Notes under the pieces: model-generated
The model's database searches: none
What the model was told of the DNA's origin: nothing
What the model saw: the letters and a program-made list of their open reading frames with translations, nothing else
Shown: positions 35,747 through 47,658 of the stretch, in pieces
Layout: the number at the start of each line of letters is the position of its first letter
Numbering within the stretch: the first letter of the stretch is position 1
From: Hansfordia pulvinata
Taxonomy: Eukaryota; Ascomycota; Sordariomycetes; Xylariales
Assembly (NCBI GenBank): GCA_006538405.1
Contig: BJKQ01000009.1
Location: 630,001-694,000, forward strand
Direction: 5' to 3'
DNA: 64,000 nt
Program-made: the position numbers and the translations under genes

Positions 35747-36724
35747 ATTGAGATGTTTCTTTTTGCCTCCTCCTCAGGCTGAAGATTTGGGCGAGGGATG
35801 TGAGCTCCAGCTGAATGGCAATTCATCCGGCTATTGCATTTTCTTTTGGACATGATTTTGCAACTGGGCAATGCTAAAAACCTCGTCTTTCTTATATTCA
35901 TGGGGTGAGAAGAACGGCCCTCCTTCCGTTGCCGTTGCCAGAACTGCACTCATGGGGCCCGCTCGGTCACGACTGATGAAACATGTAGGCTTGAAAGACA
36001 TGAGATGCCCCAGTCACTGATAAGTCGCGAGAAGTTACAAGAAAGACACTGGCGCCATGAGAATGGAGGAAAGCTCCATGGCGACCTGTCTCGACGAAGA
36101 TGGCCTAGCTCTTCTCGTTCGCTGCCAATCTGTCACCAATTACAGGTCATGGGACGAAAATACGCGGCAGTTCTAGTAACCCTCAGCGGGATCCCTTTTA
36201 CCTGCGCCTGCAATTTGTCGCAAAATCAGTGTGCATCGAGCAGAAAATGCCCTTTAAGTGCACGTGGGTTGCAGCTGTGAAGACCTCTGGCTACCTAAAG
36301 CTAGTGACTGGCCGCTACTCCCCTCGAGTGGCTGCCATCCATCGCAGGTTGGCGGCCAATACTCGTAGCCAGTCTTCCAGGCTGGTCCCCCAGGGTCCCC
36401 TAACACGATGCCACCCCTGGGACGCGGCAACAACAGGTACCCGTGAGGTATCCTACCCACCTGCCCGGCGTGGCGGTCTCTCACTACCGTAGAGGTCCCG
36501 CGCCCCTTGCGTCTCCACCATGTGCCACTCTGCAGGGGCCTGGACCTGCGCCGCTGTACGACGCGAGTACTTGCCCCCCTCGAGGTCCGCCAAACATTGT
36601 GGATGGCCACCTAGCTGCTCCTGGTTCCAATATCAACAACACCACAACCACAGCCGCCCATTATCATCGCCGCCACCTCACCCGTCTTGCCTCCGCGCAC
36701 AACACCGCGCAAGCCTCCTCCACC
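35747..36724. other. Intergenic, tRNA-Pro to GMPPA-like gene
   Basis: No gene supported; the last 120 bases contain pyrimidine- and CA-rich promoter-type sequence. Confidence 0.5.
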
Positions 36725-38292
36725 ATGCTTCAAGTTCCTCACCGCGAAAAGGCCAATGGCCCCGGCAAGGGAACCAAGGCCGTCATTCTGGTTCGCCATG
36801 CCCTCTTCCGCCAGCCTTCGCAACCCCACCACCCCTCTCCCCCGCCACTGACACTGACATTGCGCTTCCACAGGTCGGCGGCCCTTCCAGAGGCACGCGT
36901 TTCCGCCCCCTGTCTCTTGATGTCCCTAAGGTGAGACTCTCTTTCCACGAAACGAGACCTGATCTCGTGCGCGCCTACCAGCCGGCTGCTGACGACCTCC
37001 AAAGCCCCTCTTCGACGTCGCTGGCCACCCCATCCTCTACCACTGCCTCACCGCCGTTGCCAAGGTCCCCTGCATTCAGGAGGTGATCATGATCGGCTAC
37101 TACGATGAGTCTGTCTTCAAGGACTTCATTAAGGAGGCCGCCACCGAGTTCCCCAACCTGCCTATCAAGTACCTGCGCGAGTACCAAGCCCTGGGCACCG
37201 CCGGCGGCCTCTACCACTTCCGCGACGCCATCCTCAAGGGGCGCCCCGAGCGTATCTTCGTTCTCAACTCGGACGTCTGCTGCTCCTTCCCCTCAACGAA
37301 ATGGCAAAGCTCTTCGACGACAAGGACGCCGAGGCCATCATCCTCGGCACCCGCGTCCCCGACCAAGCCGCCACTAACTTCGGATGCATCGTCTCTGACG
37401 CCCACACCCGCCGTGTCCTCCACTACGTCGAAAAGCCCGAGGGCCACATCTCGACTCTCATCAACTGCGGCGTGTACCTCTTCAGCGTCGAGGCCATCTT
37501 CCCCTCCATAAAGAGCGCCATCAAGCGCCGCACCGAGCGCCCCCGCCTGCTCTCCTACCCCTCCTCCGACAACCTCGAGTCCAGCTTCACCACCGCCGCC
37601 GCTGACGACGACGATGACGACACCAACAAGAACGAGGTCATCCGTCTGGAGCAGGACATTCTCGGCGACCTCGCCGACAATAAGGCCTTCTTCGTGTACG
37701 AGACCAAGGACTTCTGGCGCCAGATCAAGACTGCGGGGTCCGCCATCCCCGCCAACGCCCTCTACCTCCAGAAGGCTCACCAGCAGGAGTCTCCTGAGCT
37801 GGCCAAGCCCGGCCCCAACGTTATTGCTCCCGTCTACATCCACCCCTCCGCTCACGTCGACCCCACCGCCAAGCTTGGCCCTAATGTCTCGGTCGGACCC
37901 CGCGCTACCATCGGCGCCGGCGCCCGCGTCAAGGAGTCCATCGTCCTTGAGGATGCCGAGATCCGCCATGACGCCTGTGTGCTTTACTCGATTGTAGGCT
38001 GGAACAGCCGTGTTGGCGCCTGGGCCCGTGTTGAGGGAACTCCGATCCCGGCCACCAGCCACTCCAGCAGCATCATTAAGAACGGTGTCAAGGTTCAGAG
38101 CATCACGATCCTCGGCAAGGAGTGCGGCGTTGGCGACGAGGTCCGCGTCCAGAACTGTGTTTGCCTGCCCTTCAAGGAGCTCAAGAGAGTAAGTTGACCC
38201 CCGATCTCGTGGCCCTCCTACAAGGCCTGTACAGAGGGTGTAGCCGTCGCTAAACTTTCTCCCAGGATGTGTCCAACGAGGTTATCATGTGA
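36725..38292 (+). CDS. Mannose-1-phosphate guanylyltransferase, alpha (GMPPA-like), one frame break
   Basis: Nucleotidyltransferase fold plus left-handed beta-helix. Family knowledge: GMPPB-type proteins (yeast Psa1/Vig9) make GDP-mannose, while GMPPA-type proteins pair with and regulate them. Exons 36725-36790, 36874-36930, 37005-38188 and 38266-38292, about 444 aa. The signature is GGPSRGTRFRPLSLDVPKPL, spread over three exons, then VLNSDVCCSFP and CGVYLFSVEA. Hexapeptide repeats follow (HPSAHVDPTAKLGPNVSVGP, RATIGAGARVKESIVLEDA). The two-residue insertion PS in the GG..GTR loop marks the alpha rather than the catalytic beta type. An Asp-rich stretch lies near residue 285. The frame changes at the CCCC run 37289-37292; one added C restores it. 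The first donor, GTTCGC, is non-canonical after GT. The last exon encodes DVSNEVIM. Confidence 0.9.
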
Positions 38293-38979
38293 AGTAGCAA
38301 TGCGAAGCGACGGGAATTTGTTTATATCACGACGGAACGATCGACTACGAGCAGGAGCGTCACAGAGGGAAACAGAAAAATGGCTATACAAAAATGGCAG
38401 ACGGGTTAGGCCCATGCACTGCTTGTCTTACCATGTCACGAGCTACGGCCATAATAATGATACTGGAGAACATTTGGGAGTGTTCCAAGGCGTTTTCGAG
38501 ACGACAAACGCTTTGAGACAAGTTGGGTGTCCGTAAACTCGCTGTGCGATTTTTGAGCTTGGTTATGAACAACATGGCAAGCGCTGTTATGGTGAAGCCT
38601 CAACTACCTTGGCACTCCAGTTGCCGACTGAGTGAACCTTCTGGCAGGCAATGCAGCCCGGGCGTCGGAAGAAAGGATCCGAGGCGCAGCACCAAGTGAA
38701 GACCTTAGCGCCGATTCTTCAAGCCGTGCAGCATCGCGAAGGACACGAAAAGCCCAAGACGGTACATACATGGAACTCAAGACGGGCCATATGGAGACGC
38801 TTGCTGCTGTGAGTCATCGGCCGAGTTCGACATCAGCCAATAAATACACGTAGGTCTCCCAACCGCGCGTCCACACGCACTTTCTCCATCTTTCACCTCA
38901 ACCACCCCCGTGCAGCGACCGACCGCGCTATATCCGCAGAACAGAGAGACGAAAACGAGCAAACACACGCCGACGCGGA
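38293..38979. other. Intergenic, GMPPA-like to archaemetzincin
   Basis: 3' flank and promoter. No gene or repeat seen. Confidence 0.5.
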
Positions 38980-40320
38980 ATGCCGCCCGCCGCAAGAAGG
39001 CCGCAGCCCGGCGCCGGCCCCCCTCCCCCTCCCTGCTGCCCGCACGGGCCGCTCCAGGTGAGGCCCTCGCCCCACGCGCGAGCGGCGGGGTTCTCGGCGC
39101 CGAGCGCGGGGCGCAAGCTGGCGGCGGCCACGGCGTCCGGGCGGAACCCCTTGCTGCTGCCGCCGCCGACGAGCGCGACCACGAAGGACAGGGACAGGGG
39201 GAAGGGGAGGGAGAGCCAGAGCCGGCGGCAGGAGGCCGCGGACCGGCTGGCTGAGGAGGTCGTGGCGCGTGACGCGGGGACGTGGCCCGCGCCGCTGGTG
39301 CTCCCCGGGGACGACCTGGCGGCGGACCCGGGGTACCCGGCGCAGTCGCTGCGGGCGTGGGCGCGGCTGCCGGAGCGGAACAGGCCTGGCTGCAGCGGGA
39401 CGGGGGCGGGGGCGGGGCGGGAGGCGTCGTCGTCGTCTGGTGGTCGCCGCCGCGGCTGCCGGAGGGATACCATCTACATAGCCAGCTCGCCGCGGATCAC
39501 GAGCGGGGTGGCGTTCATGGAGGGGTGGGGGAAACCTGCTGTTACCGCCGGCGGTAAAGGGAAGGGGAAGGGGAAGGGGAAAGGGGGAGAGGGGGCCGCA
39601 GCAGCACCGCCGGGGTCCGCGGCGGCGGCGGCGGTGGTGGACCGTTGCGTCGAGTACGTGCGCGCCTTCTACCACGGCATGCCTGTCAAGCGGCTGCCTG
39701 TGCAGCTGGAGTACGTGCCCTGGGACGGGGATGAGGAAGAGGAAGAGGGGGAAGAACTCGCGAAACCCAAGAGACGGGGCAAAGGCAAAGCGCAGACGGC
39801 GGCGGCGGCGGCCGAGACCAGATACATCGGCCTCGCGGCGAGCAGCGGGGGCGGGGGCGGTGGCGGAGCCTCGGGAGGAGGAGGAGGAGGACCGCCGCCG
39901 CCCTCGTGGTGCACGAGGATCCGGACGCGCGCGCCCCTGGACGACGCGCTCGGGGGCCGGCAGCTCAACCTCGACGACGTGCTGGACGCCGCGCTGGGTT
40001 TTGGCGGCGGCGGCGATGGCGATGATGATTCGGAGGAGATGCCGCCTCTGCTGCCGGCCGACGCGTTCGCGCTGGCCGTCGTGGTCGACCAGGACCTGTA
40101 CGAGGACGAGGAGGACGTGTTCTGCTGCGGGCGCGCGTACGGCGGGAGCCGCGTCGCCGTCGTCTCGGCCGCGCGGTACAACCCTGCCGCGGACGACGAG
40201 GAGGACTACGGCTACGGAGAGGGGAGGGGATGGGGGATGGGGATGGGGCAGGGATGATGGGGCACGCCTCGTGGCCCGCGTCGCACTGCGCGGCGTACGT
40301 GCGTCGCAAGGTGCGCGCGT

Positions 40321-40357
<37 letters not shown>

Positions 40358-40964
40358 GGGCGAGAGTGAGGGTGAGGAAGATCATAACAGCGGCGACGAT
40401 GATGATGATGGTGATGGAGCCGGCTTGGCAGGGGACGTGGCAGACGCGTCGTCGTCGTCGCCACTGCGCGCCGCTGTCGAGGCGTACGCGGAGGCCTCCC
40501 GCGAGCAGCAGCGGCGGCGGCGCTCGCGGCCGGGCGACGGGGCAGCAGCGGCGCAGGCGCAGGCACGGGCGCTCTGGGACTCGCGGGTGGCGCGGACGGT
40601 GGCGCACGAGCTGGGCCACTGCCTGGGGATGGACCACTGCGTGTACTACGCGTGCGCGATGCAGGGCAGCGCGGGGCTGGGCGAGGACGCGCGGCAGCCG
40701 CCGTACCTGTGCCCCGTGTGCGAGGCCAAGGTGGCGTACGCGGTGGAGAGGGAGCTCTGGGGCGGGGGCGAGGAGAAGAAGAAGAAGAAGAACGAGGAGG
40801 AGGAGAAGACGTCGTACGCGATCCAGAGATACGAGGCCATCGCCGAGGTGTGCGCGCGGTGGAGCGCGGACAGCGCGCTGTTCGCGGCGTACGGGGCTTG
40901 GGTGGGCAAGAGGCTCGAGCAGCTTGGGCGGGAGGGCGAAGCGGGAGGGGTCCTGGTGGTGTGA
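38980..40964 (+). CDS. Archaemetzincin-type metallopeptidase (M54), one frame break
   Basis: Zinc-dependent metallopeptidase of the archaemetzincin (AMZ) family. The zinc site HELGHCLGMDH is at 40607-40639, followed by CVYYACAM and CPVC, which gives the family pattern of an extended HExxH motif plus four conserved cysteines that bind a second zinc. No intron. The N terminus resembles fungal members (PHGPLQVRPSPHARAAGFSA; YPAQSLRAWARLPERNRPG; IYIASSPRITSGVAFM). The protein is inflated by low-complexity inserts: Gly/Lys, Gly, Asp and Glu/Lys tracts, including a (GAC)n poly-Asp run. The frame changes in the G-rich stretch 40205-40247, just before MGHASWPASHCAAYVRRKVR. One added G closes it at about 661 aa, roughly twice the size of compact family members. 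Confidence 0.88.
40320..40357 (+). repeat. (GAC)n trinucleotide repeat coding poly-Asp
   Basis: About 12 GAC units inside the archaemetzincin gene, encoding an acidic tract shortly before the catalytic domain. Confidence 0.85.
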
Positions 40965-41268
40965 AAAGGGGGGGTTTGTTCTTGCCGCGTGCATGCTTGT
41001 TCAGACAGAGGCGGTTCCATGTTGGGAAGCCAGCTGAAATAGGGGGGGGGGGGGGGGGGGCGGGCTCATCAGTGTACTGTATCATCACTTCTTCTATCTA
41101 TGGCAGACGTGGGGTGCAGTTCTGTTGGACATGTGTGTGGAAATTGCTGAGCCAAGCAGTGAATGCCCCCTGATACTGGAGCCGAACTTGAAGACATCAG
41201 ACACCGAGCGGACAGGGTCACTGCTTGATTGTCTACCTGGACAGGACTGCCTAGGCAAAGAACCCCTT
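40965..41268. other. Convergent intergenic with a 19-base G run
   Basis: Short 3' region between the archaemetzincin gene (+) and the rhodopsin-like gene (-). Contains the G homopolymer at 41042-41060. Confidence 0.6.
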
Positions 41269-42469
41269 TTACGGGATTGAGCTGTCCACATGCCGCCCTC
41301 GCCCCAGAGCCCCGGCCTCGTCCTCCAACCCCTGGCCATCGTTGCCGTCGCTCGAGCTGCTGCTCCCCCGCTCGCTGCTCGGCTTCGGCGCCTGGCCCTC
41401 CGCGGCCACCAGACTCGCTCTCTGCGCCGCTGCCCATGATCCCGCTGGGGATGAGGAGGACGACGACGAAGGCCCCTCGCCGCCCGCCGCCTCGGCAGGC
41501 GACACCGCCGCCGCCGCCGACGACGACGACGACCTGGCCACGTACCTGGAGTAGAAGGCCTTGGCGGCGGGGGCGCTGCCGACGACGAGGGCGGTGGAGC
41601 ACTCGAGCGAGGTCCACATCATGGCGGCGGTCTGGATCTCGCGGGTGGTGGTGCCCGAGAAGGACTGCCACTTGTAGTAGAGGGAGATGACGGAGGCGAC
41701 GATGGCGCTGCCCGTTTGGGAACGTTTGGGAACGTGGGGTCAGCCTGGGTGGTAGACATGTAACACGCCCTCTCTTCTAGGGAGGTCCAGGGGGCCCAAA
41801 AAAAAAGGGGCAGAGAGGGGGAGAGGACGGAAGACTCTCTTGAGAGAGAGAGATAAGATAGATAGACTCACAAGACACCCGAGGTGAAGACGACGGCCAG
41901 GCCGACGCGCTTGGCCGGGGGCAGCCTCAGGCGGGCGACGGCGGGGAGAGGAAGGCAGAAAATAACGACGTCGGCGAGCACCGAGACCCAGCCGGAGAAT
42001 ATGCCCGTGGCCACCGTGGCGTCCTGGCAAGCGGTTAGGTCGGAGATGCTGCTCGGCGGTCTCCCAGCCGCCCCCCGGGGGCAGGATGGGGAGGAAGAGG
42101 AGGAGGGGGTTGCTGCAGTAGCAGGTCACCACCACCACCACCACCACCACCGCCGCCGCCGCCGCCGCCGTAGCCGTAGCTGTAGCCGTGGCCGCAGCAG
42201 CAGCGGGCCACGGCCGGGCAGGTCGACGCCGCCAGCAGGAGGGCCGTGGCGGCCATGGCGGCGTGGCAGCACCGGCGCAGCGGGCGGTCCGCGACGCCAA
42301 AGAGCCGCACGTACAGGACCAGCAGGGGCGCCTTGGTCGTCCACAGCGTGAAGACGATGAGCAGGACGATCACGACCCCCATCGCCAGGAGCCACGCGAC
42401 GGGCGTCTCGGGGTCGTCTAGGCCTGTTGCCGGGGTGGTTGTTAGAGAGGGGGAAAGAGAGGGAGAAGA

Positions 42470-42523
<54 letters not shown>

Positions 42524-42653
42524 TGAGGGAGAGCAGGGACGAAGGGAGAGAGGGAGAGAGAGAGAGGCCCAGTAGGATACTACCACCAATATATACTTGT
42601 ATGTATATGTGTAGGTAAGAAGCAAGCACTGCAGGGGAGCCAGTCGGACGGCC

Positions 42654-42724
<71 letters not shown>

Positions 42725-43094
42725 AAGACAGATGGACGTACGCATATTGATGGCGACGTTGAGGGCAAAAGTGCACGCTGACGAGAACACACCCACGATG
42801 GAGATGTCTGCTATCCCGTCAGCACGGCGTCCAGGGAGGGGGTTCGTTAAGTGTGCTGTGAGGTCTGAGATGATGTCGCTCACAGTCATCGGCTGCCAGT
42901 CTTCTATTCTGCAGCAGGTTCGTCGCCGCCCGCAGGACGATGGACACGGCGGCGAGCACGGTGGCGATGGTCCCCGCGATGATGTACACCTCCTGGGACA
43001 CGCCACCTGGGGAGACCTCGCGGGCGCGGAGAAGGAGGGAGGGCGACGGCATCGAGTGGTCCGGTTGAGAGAGGGGAAGAAGAGGGAGAGGCAA
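41269..43094 (-). CDS. Fungal rhodopsin-like seven-helix membrane protein, one frame break
   Basis: Belongs to the large fungal family of integral membrane proteins with a rhodopsin-like domain (Pfam PF20684 type); ligand and function unknown. Exons on the minus strand: 43094-42884, 42807-42742, 42423-41872 and 41707-41269. An alternative ATG is at 43052. Helices visible: IIAGTIATVLAAVSIVLRAA, then RRLAADDYISIVGVFSSACT across intron 1, then AMGVVIVLLIVFTLWTTKAP with LLVLYVRLFGV, CQDATVATGIFSGWVSVLAD with VVIFCLPLPAV, GLAVVFTSGVF and AIVASVISLYYKW. ADDY and the CQD segment are typical of the family. A Ser/Ala/Glu-rich cytosolic tail ends it. The frame changes at the C6G5 run 42071-42081; one added base closes it (about 422 aa). 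A Gly tract just upstream and the break make the loop around 42060-42180 uncertain. Confidence 0.75.
42472..42522 (+). repeat. (TA)n followed by (GA)n in intron 2 of the rhodopsin-like gene
   Basis: TA repeats run to about 42504 and then change to GA repeats. This lies inside the 318-nt intron 42424-42741. Confidence 0.9.
42653..42724 (+). repeat. (CAGA)n tetranucleotide repeat in the same intron
   Basis: About 17-18 tandem CAGA units (CTGT/TCTG on the coding strand), starting about 18 bases into the intron. Confidence 0.95.
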
Positions 43095-45562
43095 GCTTTC
43101 GACGGAAAAGAGAGACGGGATGCGAGATGGCGTCTCTGTGCGTGTCTGCTCGTGTGTAACACCACCTGGAGATCAGCAGGCTGGATATATGGCTCTTTGG
43201 GTTGAGAGACCCAGGGTGAGGTTTTATGTTTTATGAGGTAGGGAAGAAACCCCTGAAGCGAGAAACCGACAGAGTGGACAATGACATAACCCCCCCCTTC
43301 CTCCGCCCCCCCTCTCCCTTCAACCCCAGAGCCCATCCTTGCGTTCACGTGGAAGCTGGGTACTATCCATCCACAACTCCCTGCCGGTAGCGCGTCGGCT
43401 GGCAAGCCCGAAGCTCGTCGTCTAGACGGTAGGTAGATAGTCGTCGTTTTCCCAGGAACAGCTAGAGGCCTCGTGAACCGGGCTCTCCTCATCAGCTCAC
43501 CCCTTCTCGGGAAACCTTGGCCGAAAGCTGAAGCATGAAAGATGGTCCCCCTTCCCTTTTCCTGGCGGGTGCGGGGGAGACGGGGCCCTTCTGCCTCGTG
43601 GCCGTGGTGCCGTCCAACCTTGCTAGCGCCTTGCCCCGTCGCGGAATCACAGCGGAGCTTCGTCTTTGCTCGACCGCCCGAGGCCACGTGTGAGAACCAT
43701 GTCGTGGTCGTCGTCTTGCCTGCCTCTAGCTTGGCTAGTAGCCTCGCTCCTCGCGTCTCGGAAGACACTGCTCCGCGACAAGGGGGGAGGAGGAGGAGGA
43801 GGGAGGGGTGGAAGGGTAGAAGAGCGTCAAGAGGTATCTTTCTCGTCGAGGTACATGGGAGTCCTGTTCCCCGCGGATCCGAATCTGAAGGGGGGAAGAG
43901 GAGGGGGGCGCGACGGCTTCCCGGCGGTCAGGTAGATTTTCAATAGTCTTCTTTTCCCCAGGACGCCGACTGAGGCTTGTCCCATGGTAGCTGGCGGCGG
44001 CCTAGGTCCCTCTCTTGCCGTGGGACGCGTTTCCCACGCGTATCAGACTGATGACAGCTCCCCTCCCCCTCTTCCCTATTTTCCCCCACCGGCGCGAGGA
44101 GAGGGGCTAAAAGCTGCCGGGTGAATGGATCCTCTCCGGACGCTAAGATCGTCGTCGTCTGGCTTCGTTCAACTTTTAATCCCGCCCTGTGTGTGCTCTA
44201 GCACCGGCAGTTGAGCCATGGTCTGGTCTGCCTGGGTGGTTGAAGAGCCTTATTCAAGGCGCGCCACTAATAAGGAGGAGAAACGGCGCGGATGGCTATC
44301 AGTGGAGTCGATTTAGGTCCGGTACTCAAGAACCGACAGGGCTGAGGGGGCGGCGGCGGCCCATCCCCGTCTCGTCATGTGTCTTATATCAGCCAATGAG
44401 AACGGGCCCTTGCTCGAGGTGGACGGGCTTGCTTCGAGCCTGGGATGCTATAAGCTAACTTGATAGTAGCGAGCGAGCTTTCCGATTGCCCATGACGAAG
44501 CATGCTCAAAGGGTATTTTCAGGGATCCGGACGGAGGTTCCCCCTCCGCCGCCTGCTTGGCATGCTTAGCCGCCACAGAGCAAGCTTCGCTTTGGCTGAA
44601 CCTGCCGAGTCTCCAAGATCCATCTTTGAGGGCCCGGGAGAGTTGGACGGGTGGCTGGCTGACTGGCTGGCTGGCTGGCTGTGCAGAGTCCGAGGTTTAG
44701 GGGGCAAAAAAGACCGGGAACCCACCTGGGACACTCCCAGTGTGCTCGATCTGATCCAAAAGTCTCTCGGGCGTGAGGCTATTGACCCCCCCTCGTTTCC
44801 TCCCAGACGGCGCACTCTACTCTGACACCATGGCGCCAACGGCCTCGTCACACTGTACTAGCATCTCAGTTCAGTGGCACAGGCTCGGAGGAGGCCCGTC
44901 TTCTCTTGCCTTGGACCGCCTGCCTCTGAGGACTACCACGCCTCGAGGGACGGAATACTCGTGTCGAGAGGGTTCGACTGCTGCACTAGAGTCCCAGGTA
45001 GATAGACAGAGCCCGCCACTCAAGGTCATACGCAAGCATCCGCACAAGACAGAAGCCTGGCCGCACCATCTTTCCCTCTTCTATCCTCTCTCGGAGAAGA
45101 GATCCGTTCGGGAGAGGTAGCATGCCACGATCAGAACGTTGCCGGGGAGAGGGGGGCCACCAAGGCCTTGACACGTGCTTTCTTCTCCTCTGGCCCTTCT
45201 CATCCTAGTCTCGGTTGGCCTGGCCCGACCCAGCCCGGTTCAGTCTCTTGTTTGGCCTACCGGATCGGCTGAGCAAATACCCCTCCTTCATAACGCGTAG
45301 ACGCAGTGCGAGAGAGGGGGGGGTGGTCAGCACCGGTCTGCTTCCCGCGGACCGGTCAAACGCCCCATTTGCCACGTTACTTTTGTCAGGTCTGGGGCTA
45401 TTTTTTCCTTTCTTTCTTTCCATCCTTCCGGGAAGAATCGCCGCTTCCGCGAGCGTCCAACTAGCTCAGATGAGGCCCCAGTGATGATGATCTTGATGTT
45501 CCTCGCAAGGTGGCTCGGAACTCCTGGAATGGACAAGATCCGGAGGGGAGGAGGCTTATGGA

Positions 45563-45581
45563 GGGGGGGGGGGGGGGGGGG
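45563..45581 (+). repeat. G homopolymer, about 19 bases
   Basis: G run in the gene-poor interval. Confidence 0.85.
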
Positions 45582-45916
45582 AAGAGGGCCAAGACGGCGT
45601 ACGGCCGGTCGAATCAGAAGGCACCATAGTCTCGACCGGTGTAGACGGAGAGAGAGATAGAGAAATAGGAGTGGTGAGTTGGCTAGGCAAGGCTACGACG
45701 GCTAGATCGGCGAGGATCCCGAGACACCCAGTGGCCAAGATAAGATGCAGCTTGCAGAACCAGCTGGTCACCGAGCCTCGCTAGCCTGTGTCCCCTGTAA
45801 TCTGTCATTCTGATGTCTGACGAGCGAGCGAGCGAGCCGCCGTTGGAGCTAGGAGGTTTAAACCCTCCTTGAAAGCACGCGAGAGTTGGCGTCGGCCAAC
45901 GGTGGGTAGTGTCTGG

Positions 45917-45964
<48 letters not shown>

Positions 45965-46810
45965 GTGTATGTCTCGCTCTCGCACATGTGGATATTTCCG
46001 GCGGCGCCACTTCCTCTACAGACATGGGGGAACCGCCATGATTGCGCGAGGGTTTGGACGGACGGGGGGGCCCAGAACGGCCGTGTCTCAGTTGAAGCGA
46101 CACGAAGCTGGAAAGGAACATTTTCGAAGGACCACCAACCTTACCGGTCGTTTGCTTTCACGAGGTCAGTCCGCCCCTCTCTGCGTGGGTGCGTGTGCCT
46201 GGCACGCCGTGTTTCGGTCGAAGAAGCGCGCCTCTCTTTCAGCTGCTGGTCGAAGCCAGGCCTCCTCCTCCTCGCCCCCCTTATTTCTGTTTTATTTTGC
46301 TGTCCGAGTCACTTGTGGAGCCGGTGTTTCCGATCTCGAGGGACAGACGGACAGACAGACACAGGCACCAAAACTCCGGCCCACCTCCGCATTGCGCCGT
46401 ACTCGTATTCCGCCAGCCTCGCCTCACGCGGAATGCTCCGGCGGGCGTGTGCGGTGGGTGTTATGTGCTTTGCTTTGCTTGTTGTGTTGTGTTGCAATGC
46501 CCCCCCGGGTCTCGATCTCTCCCATCTGCGTCAAGAACGGGGCAGAGGCGCGGGTTCTTTGGCTGGCACCCTCGCCCACTTTCTTGTTTGTTTTCTTCTT
46601 CTTCTTCTTCTTCTTCTTCTTCTTTTTTTTTCAATTCCCGCGTACGCGGCGTAGTTCGGAGATCGCGAAGAAGGAGAAGGGTGTGACTTGTTCTCTGGTG
46701 GCCCGGAGCGCGATCACTGGGACAGAGGCTGGCTGAATGTTGGGAGGGGGGAGAGGGTTCTTCCTGCCGATATCTTCAAGTCGAAGGGCGTGTATTTACG
46801 AGTATTATTG

Positions 46811-46840
46811 TTCTTCTTCTTCTTCTTCTTCTTCTTCTTC
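46811..46840 (+). repeat. (TTC)n repeat downstream of the FAD oxidase stop
   Basis: Ten TTC units, beginning about 50 bases beyond the 46892 stop, so probably in the 3' UTR. Confidence 0.85.
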
Positions 46841-46891
46841 TCTCCAGAGATGAACCTATTCCAACGCCCACGCAAATTCCATCATCATCAT

Positions 46892-47626
46892 TCAAACCGC
46901 AGACCTCCGTATGAGGAAGCCGTCGTTCTGCAGCGACTGGAAGACGCCGTCCGGGTCGTACCGGGCCGCCGTCTCGCGCAGCCGGCGGAAGTTGGCCTCG
47001 CCGTAGCTGGCCAGGACCTTTTGCTTCCTGCTGGCGTCGTTCATGAAGACGTGCCTGACCGCGCGCCCTTGCCGCTCCGCCAGCCCCGCGACCGCCTGCT
47101 GCACCCCGTCCACGGCCGCCTCGGCGCCGGCGTCGTCCTCGGCCTCGGTCCACTCGGCGACAAACACCCAGACTGTTGTGTGGCGCAGGTAAGAAAGAAG
47201 GGCAGCGTCAGTAGTGGGAGCTAAGTATAGTCGAGGCACGGCTAACTAGAACTCATTGCCGTTGGCGAAGGGGGGGGGGGGGGGGGGGGGTAGGAGATGT
47301 TTCTAGGGAGATTACCAGACTGCGATATCTTGTCCAGACCCATGCAGTTTCCGCCCCGTGCCTCGCCTATCTCGACGGCGGCGGGGGAGACGGGCTGGTT
47401 GGTGTAGATGATGTCGAGCAGCTTCGGGTGGGCGGCCCTCGCCCGGGCCACGATCCGGTCGATGCCCCCGAACAGCTCCTCGGACACTTGGGTCACTACG
47501 CAGGCGGCATATCGCCTACCGCTCGGGGGGGAGGGAAGTCATGTCAGCAACACATACAGTAGACGGCAGACGACATGTGGACGGCAGCCGGCCAATAGAC
47601 GAAGGAGGGTGACTGAGTTGACTACG

Positions 47627-47658
<32 letters not shown>

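Larger units (their letters stand above)
43095..46891. other. Gene-poor 3.8-kb stretch with simple repeats
   Basis: Upstream of the rhodopsin-like gene and downstream of the FAD oxidase. I found no open frame with family resemblance or a plausible exon series on either strand. Contains a G run (45563-45581), CT repeats (about 45918-45964), GGCTG/GACTG units (about 44651-44682) and TTC repeats (about 46600-46632 and 46811-46840). Confidence 0.55.

Noticed and set aside
38893..41088. 731-codon open frame on the minus strand
   Set aside because: Antisense of the archaemetzincin gene; almost pure Arg/Pro/Ser/His low complexity.
42653..42724. Repeat array considered as CRISPR-like or telomeric
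   Set aside because: Plain tetranucleotide microsatellite without spacers, inside an intron of a eukaryotic gene.
42035..43768. 577-codon minus-strand open frame taken as one gene
   Set aside because: It runs through microsatellite introns of the rhodopsin-like gene; only its part from 42423 downward is coding.
45869..46736. Plus-strand open frames of 261-275 codons
   Set aside because: Begin in a CT microsatellite and end in a TTC repeat, with no recognisable domain.
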